A stretch of DNA of 6,039 nt, taken from NCBI GenBank assembly GCA_937877295.1, contig CALFIV010000393.1, positions 1 to 6,039 on the forward strand, written 5' to 3'. This DNA comes from an uncultured Clostridia bacterium. Its GTDB lineage: Bacteria > Bacillota_A > Clostridia > Christensenellales > CAG-138. The notes beneath the pieces were generated by a model that was not told the origin of the DNA, did not search any database, and was given only the letters and a program-made list of their open reading frames with translations. The number at the start of each line of letters is the position of its first letter. Position 1 is the first letter of the stretch. A program made the position numbers and the translations under genes. Positions 1-5,088 of the stretch are shown one piece after another.

Positions 1-112
1 TCGGTCGCTTTGCGACTGCCACGGCTCAAATCAAAGATTTGAGGCGCGGCACCCGCCAGTGGACGTCAAGAGCCGAACCGTGACCGAGCCGAAAGGCGCA
101 GGCGTCTCCAAA
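1..112. other. Hairpin-rich intergenic stretch, no gene supported
   Basis: I see no supportable gene here. The stretch holds several short perfect hairpins in a row: GTCGC/GCGAC with a TTT loop at 4-16, CTCAAATC/GATTTGAG with an AAA loop at 25-43, and GCC-GAAA-GGC with a GNRA-type tetraloop at 88-97. TCGGTC at 1-6 is also complementary to GACCGA at 82-87, which could close a larger structure. A strong plus-strand terminator follows directly at 115-147. This could be the 3' end of a structured transcript that begins left of the window, or a dispersed intergenic palindromic repeat. The sequence alone does not decide between them. Confidence 0.4.
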
Positions 113-114
113 AC

Positions 115-147
115 AAGCCCCAAAACAGCAGTGCTTTGGGGCTTTTT
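115..147 (+). terminator. Strong intrinsic terminator, probably bidirectional
   Basis: AAGCCCCAAA at 115-124 pairs perfectly with TTTGGGGCTT at 135-144 around a 10-nt loop, and the T run continues to 147. On the plus strand this is a textbook Rho-independent terminator for something entering from the left. On the minus strand the same stem is followed by a shorter T-rich stretch (TTGTTTT), so it can also stop readthrough from the host operon, whose last codon is at 246. Confidence 0.85.
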
Positions 148-207
148 CTATCTTGTCTTGTGCTCGTTTTGGGTTTTGGACACAATTTCACACAGGACAA
201 ATAAGAC

Positions 208-224
208 GCCCTGCATGACGGGGC
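208..224 (-). terminator. Weak hairpin just after the host operon
   Basis: GCCC (208-211) pairs with GGGC (221-224) around a 9-nt loop. On the minus strand this lies about 20 nt past the stop codon of the alpha/beta hydrolase and is followed by GTCTTATTTG. The stem is only 4 bp, so it is a poor terminator by itself. The stronger hairpin at 115-147 is more likely to end the transcript. Confidence 0.25.
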
Positions 225-242
225 TTTGATTTAAAACGATCG

Positions 243-521
243 TCATCCCTCCAACGCTTTCTTGATCTCCCGATCGAAGCGGCGCAGATGAACCATGACC
301 AGTTCGCCGTGCGCCATGCCGTCGATTTGCCGAAATGTCACCCCGTCAAAATAGGACCGGAGATAGGCCATATCCTTTTTTCTGGCTTTCTTTTCATGCT
401 CTCCGTACCAATATTCAAGCTTGGTGTCGAGCTTCGGGGCGGGATGCGGCAGCGCATAGTTGTTCGCCGACCAGAACACGTTGCTGACGGTTTTGCCCGA
501 ATAGGTCTTGTAAAACTCCAT
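243..521 (-). pseudogene. Alpha/beta hydrolase, C-terminal fragment (separated from its N-terminus by the insert)
   Basis: This 92-codon stretch runs from MEFYKTYSGKT to the stop at 243-245 and reads as the C-terminal third of an alpha/beta hydrolase. It has a strand-type segment ending in YWYGEHE, where these folds place the catalytic acid region. It then has GMAHGE, with the His codon at 309-311 in the position expected of the catalytic histidine. It lacks a nucleophile elbow, which sits 3.4 kb upstream at 4195-4197 (Ser85 of the ORF starting at 4449). Joining codon 165 of that ORF to this segment at the shared CTG gives 257 codons in one frame. An ATG at 576-578 could open a 111-codon reading frame through this segment, but its first 19 codons come from the insert end and no well-spaced ribosome binding site precedes it. 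I therefore treat it as a severed fragment. Its substrate is unknown. Confidence 0.8.
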
Positions 522-525
522 CAGG
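521..525. repeat. 5-bp direct repeat TCAGG at the left insert junction
   Basis: TCAGG occurs here and again at 3954-3958, exactly where the two hydrolase halves break. It contains the CTG (Leu) codon through which the two halves join in frame. It could be a target duplication, a crossover core, or microhomology. Five bases alone could also be chance. Confidence 0.45.
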
Positions 526-549
526 ATTTTACGACAGCCCGAAATGCCT

Positions 550-568
550 ATGTTTTCTGATAAAACAT
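550..568. repeat. 7-bp inverted repeat ATGTTTT / AAAACAT
   Basis: ATGTTTT at 550-556 and AAAACAT at 562-568 form a perfect inverted repeat around CTGAT. The size resembles a recombinase core site, but it lies about 25 bp inside the junction and has no match at the other junction. It may simply be a hairpin or a protein-binding site. Confidence 0.4.
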
Positions 569-583
569 CCTCTAACATCCTCT
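564..583. repeat. Tandem 10-bp repeat AACATCCTCT x2
   Basis: Two perfect adjacent copies of AACATCCTCT lie at 564-573 and 574-583, flanked by A runs on both sides. On the minus strand they read AGAGGATGTT, which creates two ATG codons directly abutting AGAGG, too close for a normal ribosome binding site. This is a possible recombinase or regulator binding pair at the end of the insert. Confidence 0.6.
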
Positions 584-596
584 AAAATATCGGTCT

Positions 597-618
597 GTGA
601 CTACCAAGGTGACTACCA
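597..618. repeat. Tandem repeat GTGACTACCA x2, period 12
   Basis: GTGACTACCA occurs at 597-606 and again at 609-618, separated by AG. It sits immediately after the stop codon of the 128-aa gene (622-620). The period of roughly one helical turn fits cooperative protein binding. An arm-type integrase site is a reasonable guess, but nothing here proves it. Confidence 0.6.
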
Positions 619-637
619 GTTACCGTTCGTACCGCTT
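619..637 (-). repeat. Copy of a GTACGAACGG-containing repeat (partner at 3937-3954)
   Basis: On the minus strand the last codons of the 128-aa gene contain AAGCGGTACGAACGG followed by TAAC. The first insert bases after the hydrolase break read AAGCAGTACGAACGG followed by AAC (3937-3954). The two share an exact 10-mer (623-632 and 3940-3949) in direct orientation and are otherwise nearly identical over about 18 nt. One copy abuts the right junction and the other ends the last insert gene, so the pair may mark a recombination event. Confidence 0.4.
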
Positions 638-1006
638 GATGAGCTGTTGAAGTTCTCTCTGCTTGTTCGCCGGAAGATCGCCCATCATGCCGCGCAGTTC
701 TTCGATCATGCCCTCGTCGCGTGAGTAACCGTCTTCACGACTATAGCGTCCCATGCGGTCACGGCGCGTCGAATATCTGCTGCGCTCGGTGCGCTCATCG
801 TCTGCGTACATCGGCTCGGCGTAGGACATACGATAAGATCCGCGATACGATCCGTCGCTCATCTCTTCCGCTTTCAGCAGATTCTTCTTCGTGTGCGCAA
901 GCGTGTCAAGGTACTGCATTTCGGTCATGGACAGACCACCCTTTTCATCAATCTTCTTTTCGATGTCTTCCATTTCCTTGCAGACATAACTCATGATTTT
1001 GTGCAT
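620..1006 (-). CDS. Phage-type small protein of unknown function (128 aa)
   Basis: I do not recognise a named family. The protein has three visible parts: an acidic/basic helical N-terminus (about 1-47, likely coiled coil), a low-complexity middle rich in Tyr, Arg, Ser and Gly (about 48-97, with repeated YR, YS and RYS steps), and a charged helical C-terminus ending in IKRYER (about 98-128). I chose the ATG at 1004-1006, giving MHKIMSYV, because AAAGGAG lies at an ideal 6-nt spacing. The frame stays open upstream to a GTG at 1022-1024, but that start overlaps the previous stop and has no such site. The gene begins 15 nt after the stop of the 1142-codon ORF and is probably cotranscribed with it. 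Small Arg/Tyr-rich proteins of this kind occur next to structural genes in Firmicute phages; that is recollection of family context, not proof. A nucleic-acid- or capsid-associated role is possible from its charge. Confidence 0.75.
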   Translation of the reverse strand: MHKIMSYVCKEMEDIEKKIDEKGGLSMTEMQYLDTLAHTKKNLLKAEEMSDGSYRGSYRMSYAEPMYADDERTERSRYSTRRDRMGRYSREDGYSRDEGMIEELRGMMGDLPANKQRELQQLIKRYER

Positions 1007-1012
1007 TCTGGT

Positions 1013-1019
1013 CTCCTTT
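1013..1019 (-). promoter_or_regulatory. Ribosome binding site AAAGGAG that decides the 128-aa start
   Basis: AAAGGAG on the minus strand, 6 nt before the ATG at 1006, is a near-perfect Shine-Dalgarno sequence. It lies just after the stop of the long ORF and argues for the inner ATG rather than the GTG at 1024. Confidence 0.8.
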
Positions 1020-1020
1020 C

Positions 1021-4000
1021 TCACGCGATTCGCTCGACATTGATCGGAGCGTTACGGCGTACCGTGATCGAGGGCGTAGGCGTTACCGCTGCTTCATCTT
1101 CCGTGCCGTCATAGTAGACAGCCGAAACCGTCACGCAGCATCCGCAAGGAACGGTGATCGTTGCTTCGGTGTTAACGTGCCAATACTGACCTACCGCTGC
1201 CGGCGTGACTATCGCCACGCTTTCGGGGATGACAGAGCCGTTGACGGTGAGAGCCACCGCAATCGGTGTCACCGCGCCGCCTGTCGGGATCTGTACGTTC
1301 GCCTGTGTTCTGACTCTATACCGAGCGAATCTGTTGGTATTGCTGCCACGCAGATTAAGGACTCCGACGGACAGAGGGATAACAGGTCTGCCAAGCTGAT
1401 CGGTAACAACCTTGAGGAACGCTCTGTAAATCGTCTGTCTGTTGCACTCCGTGGTCGGCTCTGCGTCCTTCAGATAAGATGCGTTGCTGACGATGTTGTT
1501 GCTTTGCACCGTTTCTTCCGGCAGCAGAAGATTTCCCTGCACATCGTACTTGCCGCTGTAGTTTTCCTTGATGAATTTCGCAAGGCCTACGATGGCTTTC
1601 TCGGTGTCCTCATACATCGAGATGTCATACGGAATCTCCTTCAGCGACCGCGCCTTTGCAAGCGTTCTCTCGCTGATAGGAACAGCGTCCTTGATGGAGC
1701 GCATGACAGGATGGAACATCGAGTCTTGGATATCCGCAAGCCGTACCTTCGTATCGTGTGCGACGGTCTTTTCGTACTTGGCTTCAGCACGGTTCGTCTT
1801 CGGCTGAATCGGGAATGTCTCGTCTGCAATGCGGTTCACCGTTGGGGAATCGACATCGGACAGCTTGACAGAATCCTTTGTTGATGGTATATTGTTATTG
1901 AAGGAATCGCTTGTGATCGATACGCCAGCTTTGCCGGGCATCGGTGCATCCGTTTTAGACGGATCGGCGGTTCCATCTTTATTCCAATCACGAATGTCAT
2001 ATAAATGTGATGTGTTATCATTTTTCGTAACACCAACATTGCTGTTCGTGAACAATGCCGGAATCTGTTTGATCGACGTTTTCGCGGATGTAATTTCTTG
2101 CTTGACAACATCCTTTGTAGAGGATATACTGTTAATAGAAGATTTGGTGTTAAAAATGCTCAACCACTTGTACAGTTGAGGGTTAACTTGCTCCAAGTCT
2201 TTTTTTACGTACTCAACGTTCTTCGCTTTTTGAGACAGATTTCTGATATAGTTATCCTGTGCAGGTGTTACCGTAACAACAAGATTGTAATAATCGTATT
2301 TGTTGTCGATATTCTGAACCGTGTTCAATTCAACGCTTGCAATACTTGTATTTCCCTTTTTATGTTCCACGGTGCCCAAAAGGTTTAGCCGACCATTTGC
2401 AAGTCGAATAATTGCTTCAGGGTTGTTGAGAATACCGTTTACGATTTCGTTAAATTGCGCTCCATAATTATGATAATGCCCTTCTAATACACCATCATGT
2501 CGAATTGCAAGATATGCAGCGTCAAATCGCATGACAACTTTTAGATTCGATGCGTCCTTTACATTATCGGTGATAATGATCGGCGTATGATCCATTACCT
2601 GAACAAACAGACCTTCTTCCTTCATCCGCATCGCTTCATCATTATTCATGTTCAGGATGCGGTCAACATTTCCGTTAAGCGTAACACCATCCATAAACGA
2701 CATGTGAACACGCGTATTCGTATTCACGCTTTCGTCTGTAACCTGACGCTTCTTCGCTTCGGCATTGACGGCGATTCTCCAAAGGTTCGCAATCCTGTCA
2801 ATCTCCGTGAGCTGACGAAGGATCTGATTCTCCGGCGATTCGTCGTTCCAAATGTTCCTCTGCTCCGCGCTCTGCAGTGCTTCTTCGCTGACGCGCTGCA
2901 TATCAATGTTCATCTGCGCGATGAATTTATTGATAGCCTTTGCAGACTTGTACTGCTTGTGTGCGAATTCCTTGACAAACTGATTGAAGCCGAGGAAGCT
3001 CTCGCAGCATCTTGCGACAACCTCTTCTTCCGCGTTCTTGCCGTAGCCATGCTCTTCACGTTCAAACGCAACGAGCGCATCCCACAGATTTCCTTCACGC
3101 GCAATGTACGGATCAACCCTGTCAATGTCGTACTCAAAGCCGCGTTCTTCCAGTTCCGTCGTTGTCAGCTTGCTGTCTTTCAGCGCGGTTTCAATAGCGG
3201 CTCTCAATGCAGCATACGCTTCGGTGTCCGTGTTCGCAAGATGGTGCGTCAGCTCATGCGAGAGCGTCCACAGCACGGAGTTATCGCCCGACATATTGAT
3301 GTGGATCGTGTTCGTGCTGCGGTCATAATAGCCGTTCTCGTTCACGTGTTCCCCGACAAATTCCGCTTCGACCTTGACATTGACATCGGATCTCGATGCG
3401 GCAACGATCTTTGCGATACGCAATACGGATTGCTCCGTTGCGGTCATGCTGTCAACCGACTGATGACCGGGATTGTCTTTCGTACTGAAATCGTATGTGA
3501 CCTTGCCCGATCCCTTGCCGACCTTTACCGTCCCGTTTCCGTCGGTTTCCAGTTTCGCGCCGATGCCCTTCTTATTCGTCAACGCCGTGTCTGCAATCTT
3601 GCTTGCTTCGCTTTTCGCGTTCTGCCGGGTGCGCTTCGCAGCTTCCAACCGCTTCTGCTTCAGCTCGGGCGAAAGCGTGGTATCGTTGTTGATCTCTCTG
3701 ACGGTCTGACGATATTTTTGTTCCTCTTCGCGCTCTGCGGATGCACTCTGCGTTATGCCCGATGCAGCTTCACCGCCGAACGCCTGAACGAGCGAACGCA
3801 TTTCCTCGTTGTCAAGGAATTGGATTTTTGCCGAATTGTCAAGATTCGCAATCGCGTCCTGAACGGTGACCATTTGCTCGTTTGTGATGCCGTTCTCGTT
3901 TGCAACAACTTCACCGTCTTTGACGATCTGTACGCCGTTCCGTTCGTACTGCTTCAGGGCGTCGTACTCTTCCTTGGGATCGTTCCCCTCCGCCGTATAT

Positions 4001-4449
4001 TTCTCCGGCGGCGCGGCGAGCTCCAATAGCCACCTGCTTTTTGTGAGGGTGCGCATGGCGAGATAGTCCTTGGCATGGATCAGTCTGCAGATCCATTTCG
4101 GATAGGTGTAAGGGAGGATGCCGCCGTCGATGATTGCCTTTTTCGTCGGGATACTGCCCGTCGCGAGAAACCGAACGATAATCGCCCCGCCCATCGAAAG
4201 GCCGTATGCCGCATAAAGCGCCGCAACGCCGCGCCGTTTCAGCTCCGCCGTCATATCCGCAACGGTTTTCTCAACAGAAACGAAATCGCCCGGTTTTCCG
4301 TCATGTCCGTCCGCGGCCACGGCGTATACATGGTAGCTTTCTCCCAGCGCCTCCGCCTGCTTTTGAAACGCCCAATACGGCTCCAACGCAGCCGTGGCTA
4401 TGAAGAGGACTTTTTTCTCCTGTTCCGTTCCGTACTCGTATATGGTCAT
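1021..4449 (-). CDS. Chimeric 1142-aa ORF: hydrolase N-terminus fused to phage metallopeptidase/polyvalent protein and beta-rich phage domain
   Basis: This is one uninterrupted frame with three origins. Residues 1-165 are the N-terminal part of an alpha/beta hydrolase (GLSMGG, Ser85). Residues 166 to about 985 are phage-like. A charged helical lead-in is followed by a zinc metallopeptidase segment with HELTHH at 398-403 and a downstream Glu-rich helix EEEVVARCCE at 474-483. This arrangement matches the metallopeptidase domain of large phage polyvalent proteins, which often carry several enzymatic domains. Residues about 583-728 form an alpha+beta region with GHYHNYG near 657-663. This is a plausible nuclease-type module of the kind placed late in such proteins, but the assignment is tentative. 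A linker, STKDxVK, occurs twice (near 775 and 855). Residues about 985-1142 are a Thr/Val/Pro-rich beta domain with CGCC, resembling a separate small phage protein. The start at 4449 overlaps the methyltransferase stop as ATGA, and AAAGGG lies about 10 nt upstream. The fused product may be made, but whether it functions is unknown. Confidence 0.75.
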   Translation of the reverse strand: MTIYEYGTEQEKKVLFIATAALEPYWAFQKQAEALGESYHVYAVAADGHDGKPGDFVSVEKTVADMTAELKRRGVAALYAAYGLSMGGAIIVRFLATGSIPTKKAIIDGGILPYTYPKWICRLIHAKDYLAMRTLTKSRWLLELAAPPEKYTAEGNDPKEEYDALKQYERNGVQIVKDGEVVANENGITNEQMVTVQDAIANLDNSAKIQFLDNEEMRSLVQAFGGEAASGITQSASAEREEEQKYRQTVREINNDTTLSPELKQKRLEAAKRTRQNAKSEASKIADTALTNKKGIGAKLETDGNGTVKVGKGSGKVTYDFSTKDNPGHQSVDSMTATEQSVLRIAKIVAASRSDVNVKVEAEFVGEHVNENGYYDRSTNTIHINMSGDNSVLWTLSHELTHHLANTDTEAYAALRAAIETALKDSKLTTTELEERGFEYDIDRVDPYIAREGNLWDALVAFEREEHGYGKNAEEEVVARCCESFLGFNQFVKEFAHKQYKSAKAINKFIAQMNIDMQRVSEEALQSAEQRNIWNDESPENQILRQLTEIDRIANLWRIAVNAEAKKRQVTDESVNTNTRVHMSFMDGVTLNGNVDRILNMNNDEAMRMKEEGLFVQVMDHTPIIITDNVKDASNLKVVMRFDAAYLAIRHDGVLEGHYHNYGAQFNEIVNGILNNPEAIIRLANGRLNLLGTVEHKKGNTSIASVELNTVQNIDNKYDYYNLVVTVTPAQDNYIRNLSQKAKNVEYVKKDLEQVNPQLYKWLSIFNTKSSINSISSTKDVVKQEITSAKTSIKQIPALFTNSNVGVTKNDNTSHLYDIRDWNKDGTADPSKTDAPMPGKAGVSITSDSFNNNIPSTKDSVKLSDVDSPTVNRIADETFPIQPKTNRAEAKYEKTVAHDTKVRLADIQDSMFHPVMRSIKDAVPISERTLAKARSLKEIPYDISMYEDTEKAIVGLAKFIKENYSGKYDVQGNLLLPEETVQSNNIVSNASYLKDAEPTTECNRQTIYRAFLKVVTDQLGRPVIPLSVGVLNLRGSNTNRFARYRVRTQANVQIPTGGAVTPIAVALTVNGSVIPESVAIVTPAAVGQYWHVNTEATITVPCGCCVTVSAVYYDGTEDEAAVTPTPSITVRRNAPINVERIA
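1024..1498 (-). other. C-terminal beta-rich phage domain (about residues 985-1142)
   Basis: This sub-region of the long ORF begins near SNNIVSNASYLKDAEP and ends at the stop. It is rich in Val, Thr, Pro and Ala with alternating hydrophobic residues (for example PIAVALTVNG and VTPTPSITVRR), and a CGCC cluster sits inside a beta-strand-like stretch. It reads like a complete small phage protein of about 150 residues; I recall stand-alone proteins of this type in gut Firmicute phages. No clear internal ribosome binding site is visible, so here it appears truly fused. It is probably a structural, surface-type beta fold with no enzymatic motif. Confidence 0.5.
1864..1904 (-). repeat. Imperfect in-frame repeat encoding a STKDSVK linker (partner at 2101-2141)
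   Basis: These roughly 40 bases match 2101-2141 at about four positions in five without gaps, offset by 237 bp (79 codons). The copy encodes NNNIPSTKDSVK and its partner encodes NSISSTKDVVK. The shared CTTGACA and TCCTTTGT blocks show a DNA-level repeat, not just a similar peptide. Together they bracket a short module inside the phage part of the long ORF. Confidence 0.7.
2101..2141 (-). repeat. Partner copy of the STKDxVK linker repeat
   Basis: This is the second copy of the imperfect repeat described at 1864-1904, encoding SISSTKDVVK near residue 775. It follows the possible nuclease module. Repeated linkers between domains are typical of mosaic phage polyvalent proteins and can serve as sites for domain exchange; the exchange role is inference. 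Confidence 0.7.
3937..3954 (-). repeat. Partner copy of the GTACGAACGG repeat at the right insert junction
   Basis: These are the first insert-derived codons after the hydrolase break (KQYERN) and are nearly identical to 619-637 in direct orientation. The exact shared 10-mer is 3940-3949. Confidence 0.4.
3954..3958. repeat. 5-bp direct repeat TCAGG at the right insert junction
   Basis: This is the partner of TCAGG at 521-525. On the minus strand it reads CCTGA and includes codon 165 (Leu) of the interrupted hydrolase. Confidence 0.45.
3955..4449 (-). pseudogene. Alpha/beta hydrolase, N-terminal fragment (165 codons)
   Basis: These codons open with a strand-turn pattern (KVLFIATAALEP), then VYAVAADGHD, and reach the nucleophile elbow YGLSMGG with Ser85. 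This matches the GxSxG elbow of serine alpha/beta hydrolases. The segment carries no catalytic histidine; that part lies at 243-521. The 4-nt ATGA overlap with the methyltransferase points to translational coupling in a host operon. Likely cytosolic, as I see no signal peptide. The substrate cannot be told from sequence. As the last gene of an operon with a methyltransferase and two ATC hydrolase-family proteins, it may act on the same small molecule. The fragment is annotated separately because it is host sequence, although it is read in frame into the phage segment. Confidence 0.8.
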
Positions 4450-5057
4450 CGGGTTTGTGCCCTTTCACATTCTGTATACAGCAGGGTGATTCTGGCGGCC
4501 ATTTCTTTGCGGAAGACGACCTTCCATCCGTTTGTTTCGAGAAATTGCACGTATTCCTCCGCCGTCCACTGGTGCTCGAACCGCACGCCTGCGACCCGCA
4601 GAATTCCCGACCAAATGCGGCTCAAAACGGTTCCTTTGTGCTCCACAAAGTTCGGCGCGATCAGAATGCCTCCGGGGTGCAGAACCCGGTCGATCTCCTT
4701 GAGCGCCTTCTCCGGATCGGGAACGATGTGTAAAGCGTTGGCGATCAGCACGGCATCAAAGGAATTGTCCGCATATGGAAGCTGCATTGCGTCTGCGATC
4801 TCGAACGTCAGATTCTTGGGGCATTCGCCTTTTCTTGCCTCTGCGATCATCCCGTCCGAATAGTCCGTGGCGGTCATGCTCTTTGCAAAAGGCGCCACAT
4901 GCTTTGCAAGCAGCCCCGGTCCGGTGGCAATCTCCAGCACCTCTTTGTCCCGGATGACTTCGGGAATGCGGTCGTACATGAATTCGTACACCTTGCGGTC
5001 CGCTCTCATGGCGCGCTGATAAATCGGTGCATACAGATCCCATGTCTTTTTCTTCAT
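4446..5057 (-). CDS. Class I SAM-dependent methyltransferase (203 aa)
   Basis: This is a small cytosolic methyltransferase that transfers a methyl group from S-adenosylmethionine to an unknown acceptor. Numbered from the chosen start, motif I is VLEIATGPG (about 40-48), the acidic end of strand 2 is ATDYS (about 63-67), the next SAM-side motif is ADAMQLPYADNSFD (about 88-101), and the post-motif is LHPGGIL (about 126-132). This order matches the UbiE/Methyltransf_11 type, and the length is normal. I prefer the ATG at 5055-5057 because GGAGG lies 9 nt upstream and the protein then begins MKKKTWDLYAP, a usual opening for the family. An upstream in-frame ATG at 5099 abuts GGAGG with no spacing and overlaps the previous gene. 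The gene starts 31 nt after the ATC hydrolase-like gene and overlaps the hydrolase by ATGA, so it belongs to the operon. Confidence 0.9.
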   Translation of the reverse strand: MKKKTWDLYAPIYQRAMRADRKVYEFMYDRIPEVIRDKEVLEIATGPGLLAKHVAPFAKSMTATDYSDGMIAEARKGECPKNLTFEIADAMQLPYADNSFDAVLIANALHIVPDPEKALKEIDRVLHPGGILIAPNFVEHKGTVLSRIWSGILRVAGVRFEHQWTAEEYVQFLETNGWKVVFRKEMAARITLLYTECERAQTR

Positions 5058-5066
5058 CAGCCATTG

Positions 5067-5071
5067 CCTCC
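5067..5071 (-). promoter_or_regulatory. Ribosome binding site GGAGG that decides the methyltransferase start
   Basis: GGAGG on the minus strand lies 9 nt before the ATG at 5057. A closer ATG at 5064 (2 nt away, another frame) is too near and opens only a shadow frame. Confidence 0.75.
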
Positions 5072-5088
5072 GTACGTTTCCTGCCGGA

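Larger units (their letters stand above)
526..619. other. Non-coding end of the insert with paired short repeats
   Basis: These 94 bases separate the stop of the 128-aa phage gene from the resumed host gene. They contain two tandem direct-repeat pairs and one 7-bp inverted repeat, annotated separately. Short paired repeats beside an insertion junction are the layout known for arm-type sites of tyrosine recombinases at phage attachment ends. That role is inferred here, because no integrase is visible. Confidence 0.4.
526..3958 (-). mobile_element. Phage-derived 3.4-kb insert disrupting the alpha/beta hydrolase
   Basis: The boundaries come from the host gene: hydrolase-like sequence stops at codon 165 of the ORF (3955) and resumes at 521. 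Between them lie a phage polyvalent-protein segment with a zinc metallopeptidase motif, a beta-rich phage-type domain, a 128-aa phage-type gene, and a 94-bp non-coding end with paired short repeats. TCAGG flanks the insert on both sides (521-525 and 3954-3958). There are no terminal inverted repeats like those of insertion sequences, and no integrase, transposase, terminase, portal or lysis gene. It is best read as a prophage remnant or non-autonomous element, or alternatively as a prophage collapsed by assembly. The boundaries could be off by up to about ten codons, because they are placed by recognising where host-like protein sequence stops. Confidence 0.65.

Noticed and set aside
2..229. 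Plus-strand open frame of about 75 codons entering from the left edge
   Set aside because: It runs straight through the strong terminator at 115-147 and through several perfect hairpins, and has no protein motif, so it is probably non-coding.
243..578. Independent 111-aa gene starting at ATG 576-578
   Set aside because: The first 19 codons lie in the repeat-rich insert end and the rest is the severed hydrolase C-terminus. AGAGG abuts the ATG without spacing, so an independent gene is unlikely.
564..618. CRISPR-like repeats
   Set aside because: There are only two copies of each of two different 10-bp units, with no spacer-length intervals, so this is not an array.
526..3958. Insertion sequence or transposon
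   Set aside because: There are no terminal inverted repeats and no transposase in the insert, and its content is phage-like.
2587..4029. 480-codon plus-strand open frame
   Set aside because: It lies wholly antisense to the long minus-strand ORF, whose protein shows real motifs (HELTHH). The plus-strand translation is rich in Arg, His, Phe and Val with no recognisable domain, as expected for a shadow frame.
4075..4863. 262-codon plus-strand open frame
   Set aside because: It is antisense to the hydrolase and methyltransferase, whose conserved motifs are clear. It has no domain and no convincing ribosome binding site.
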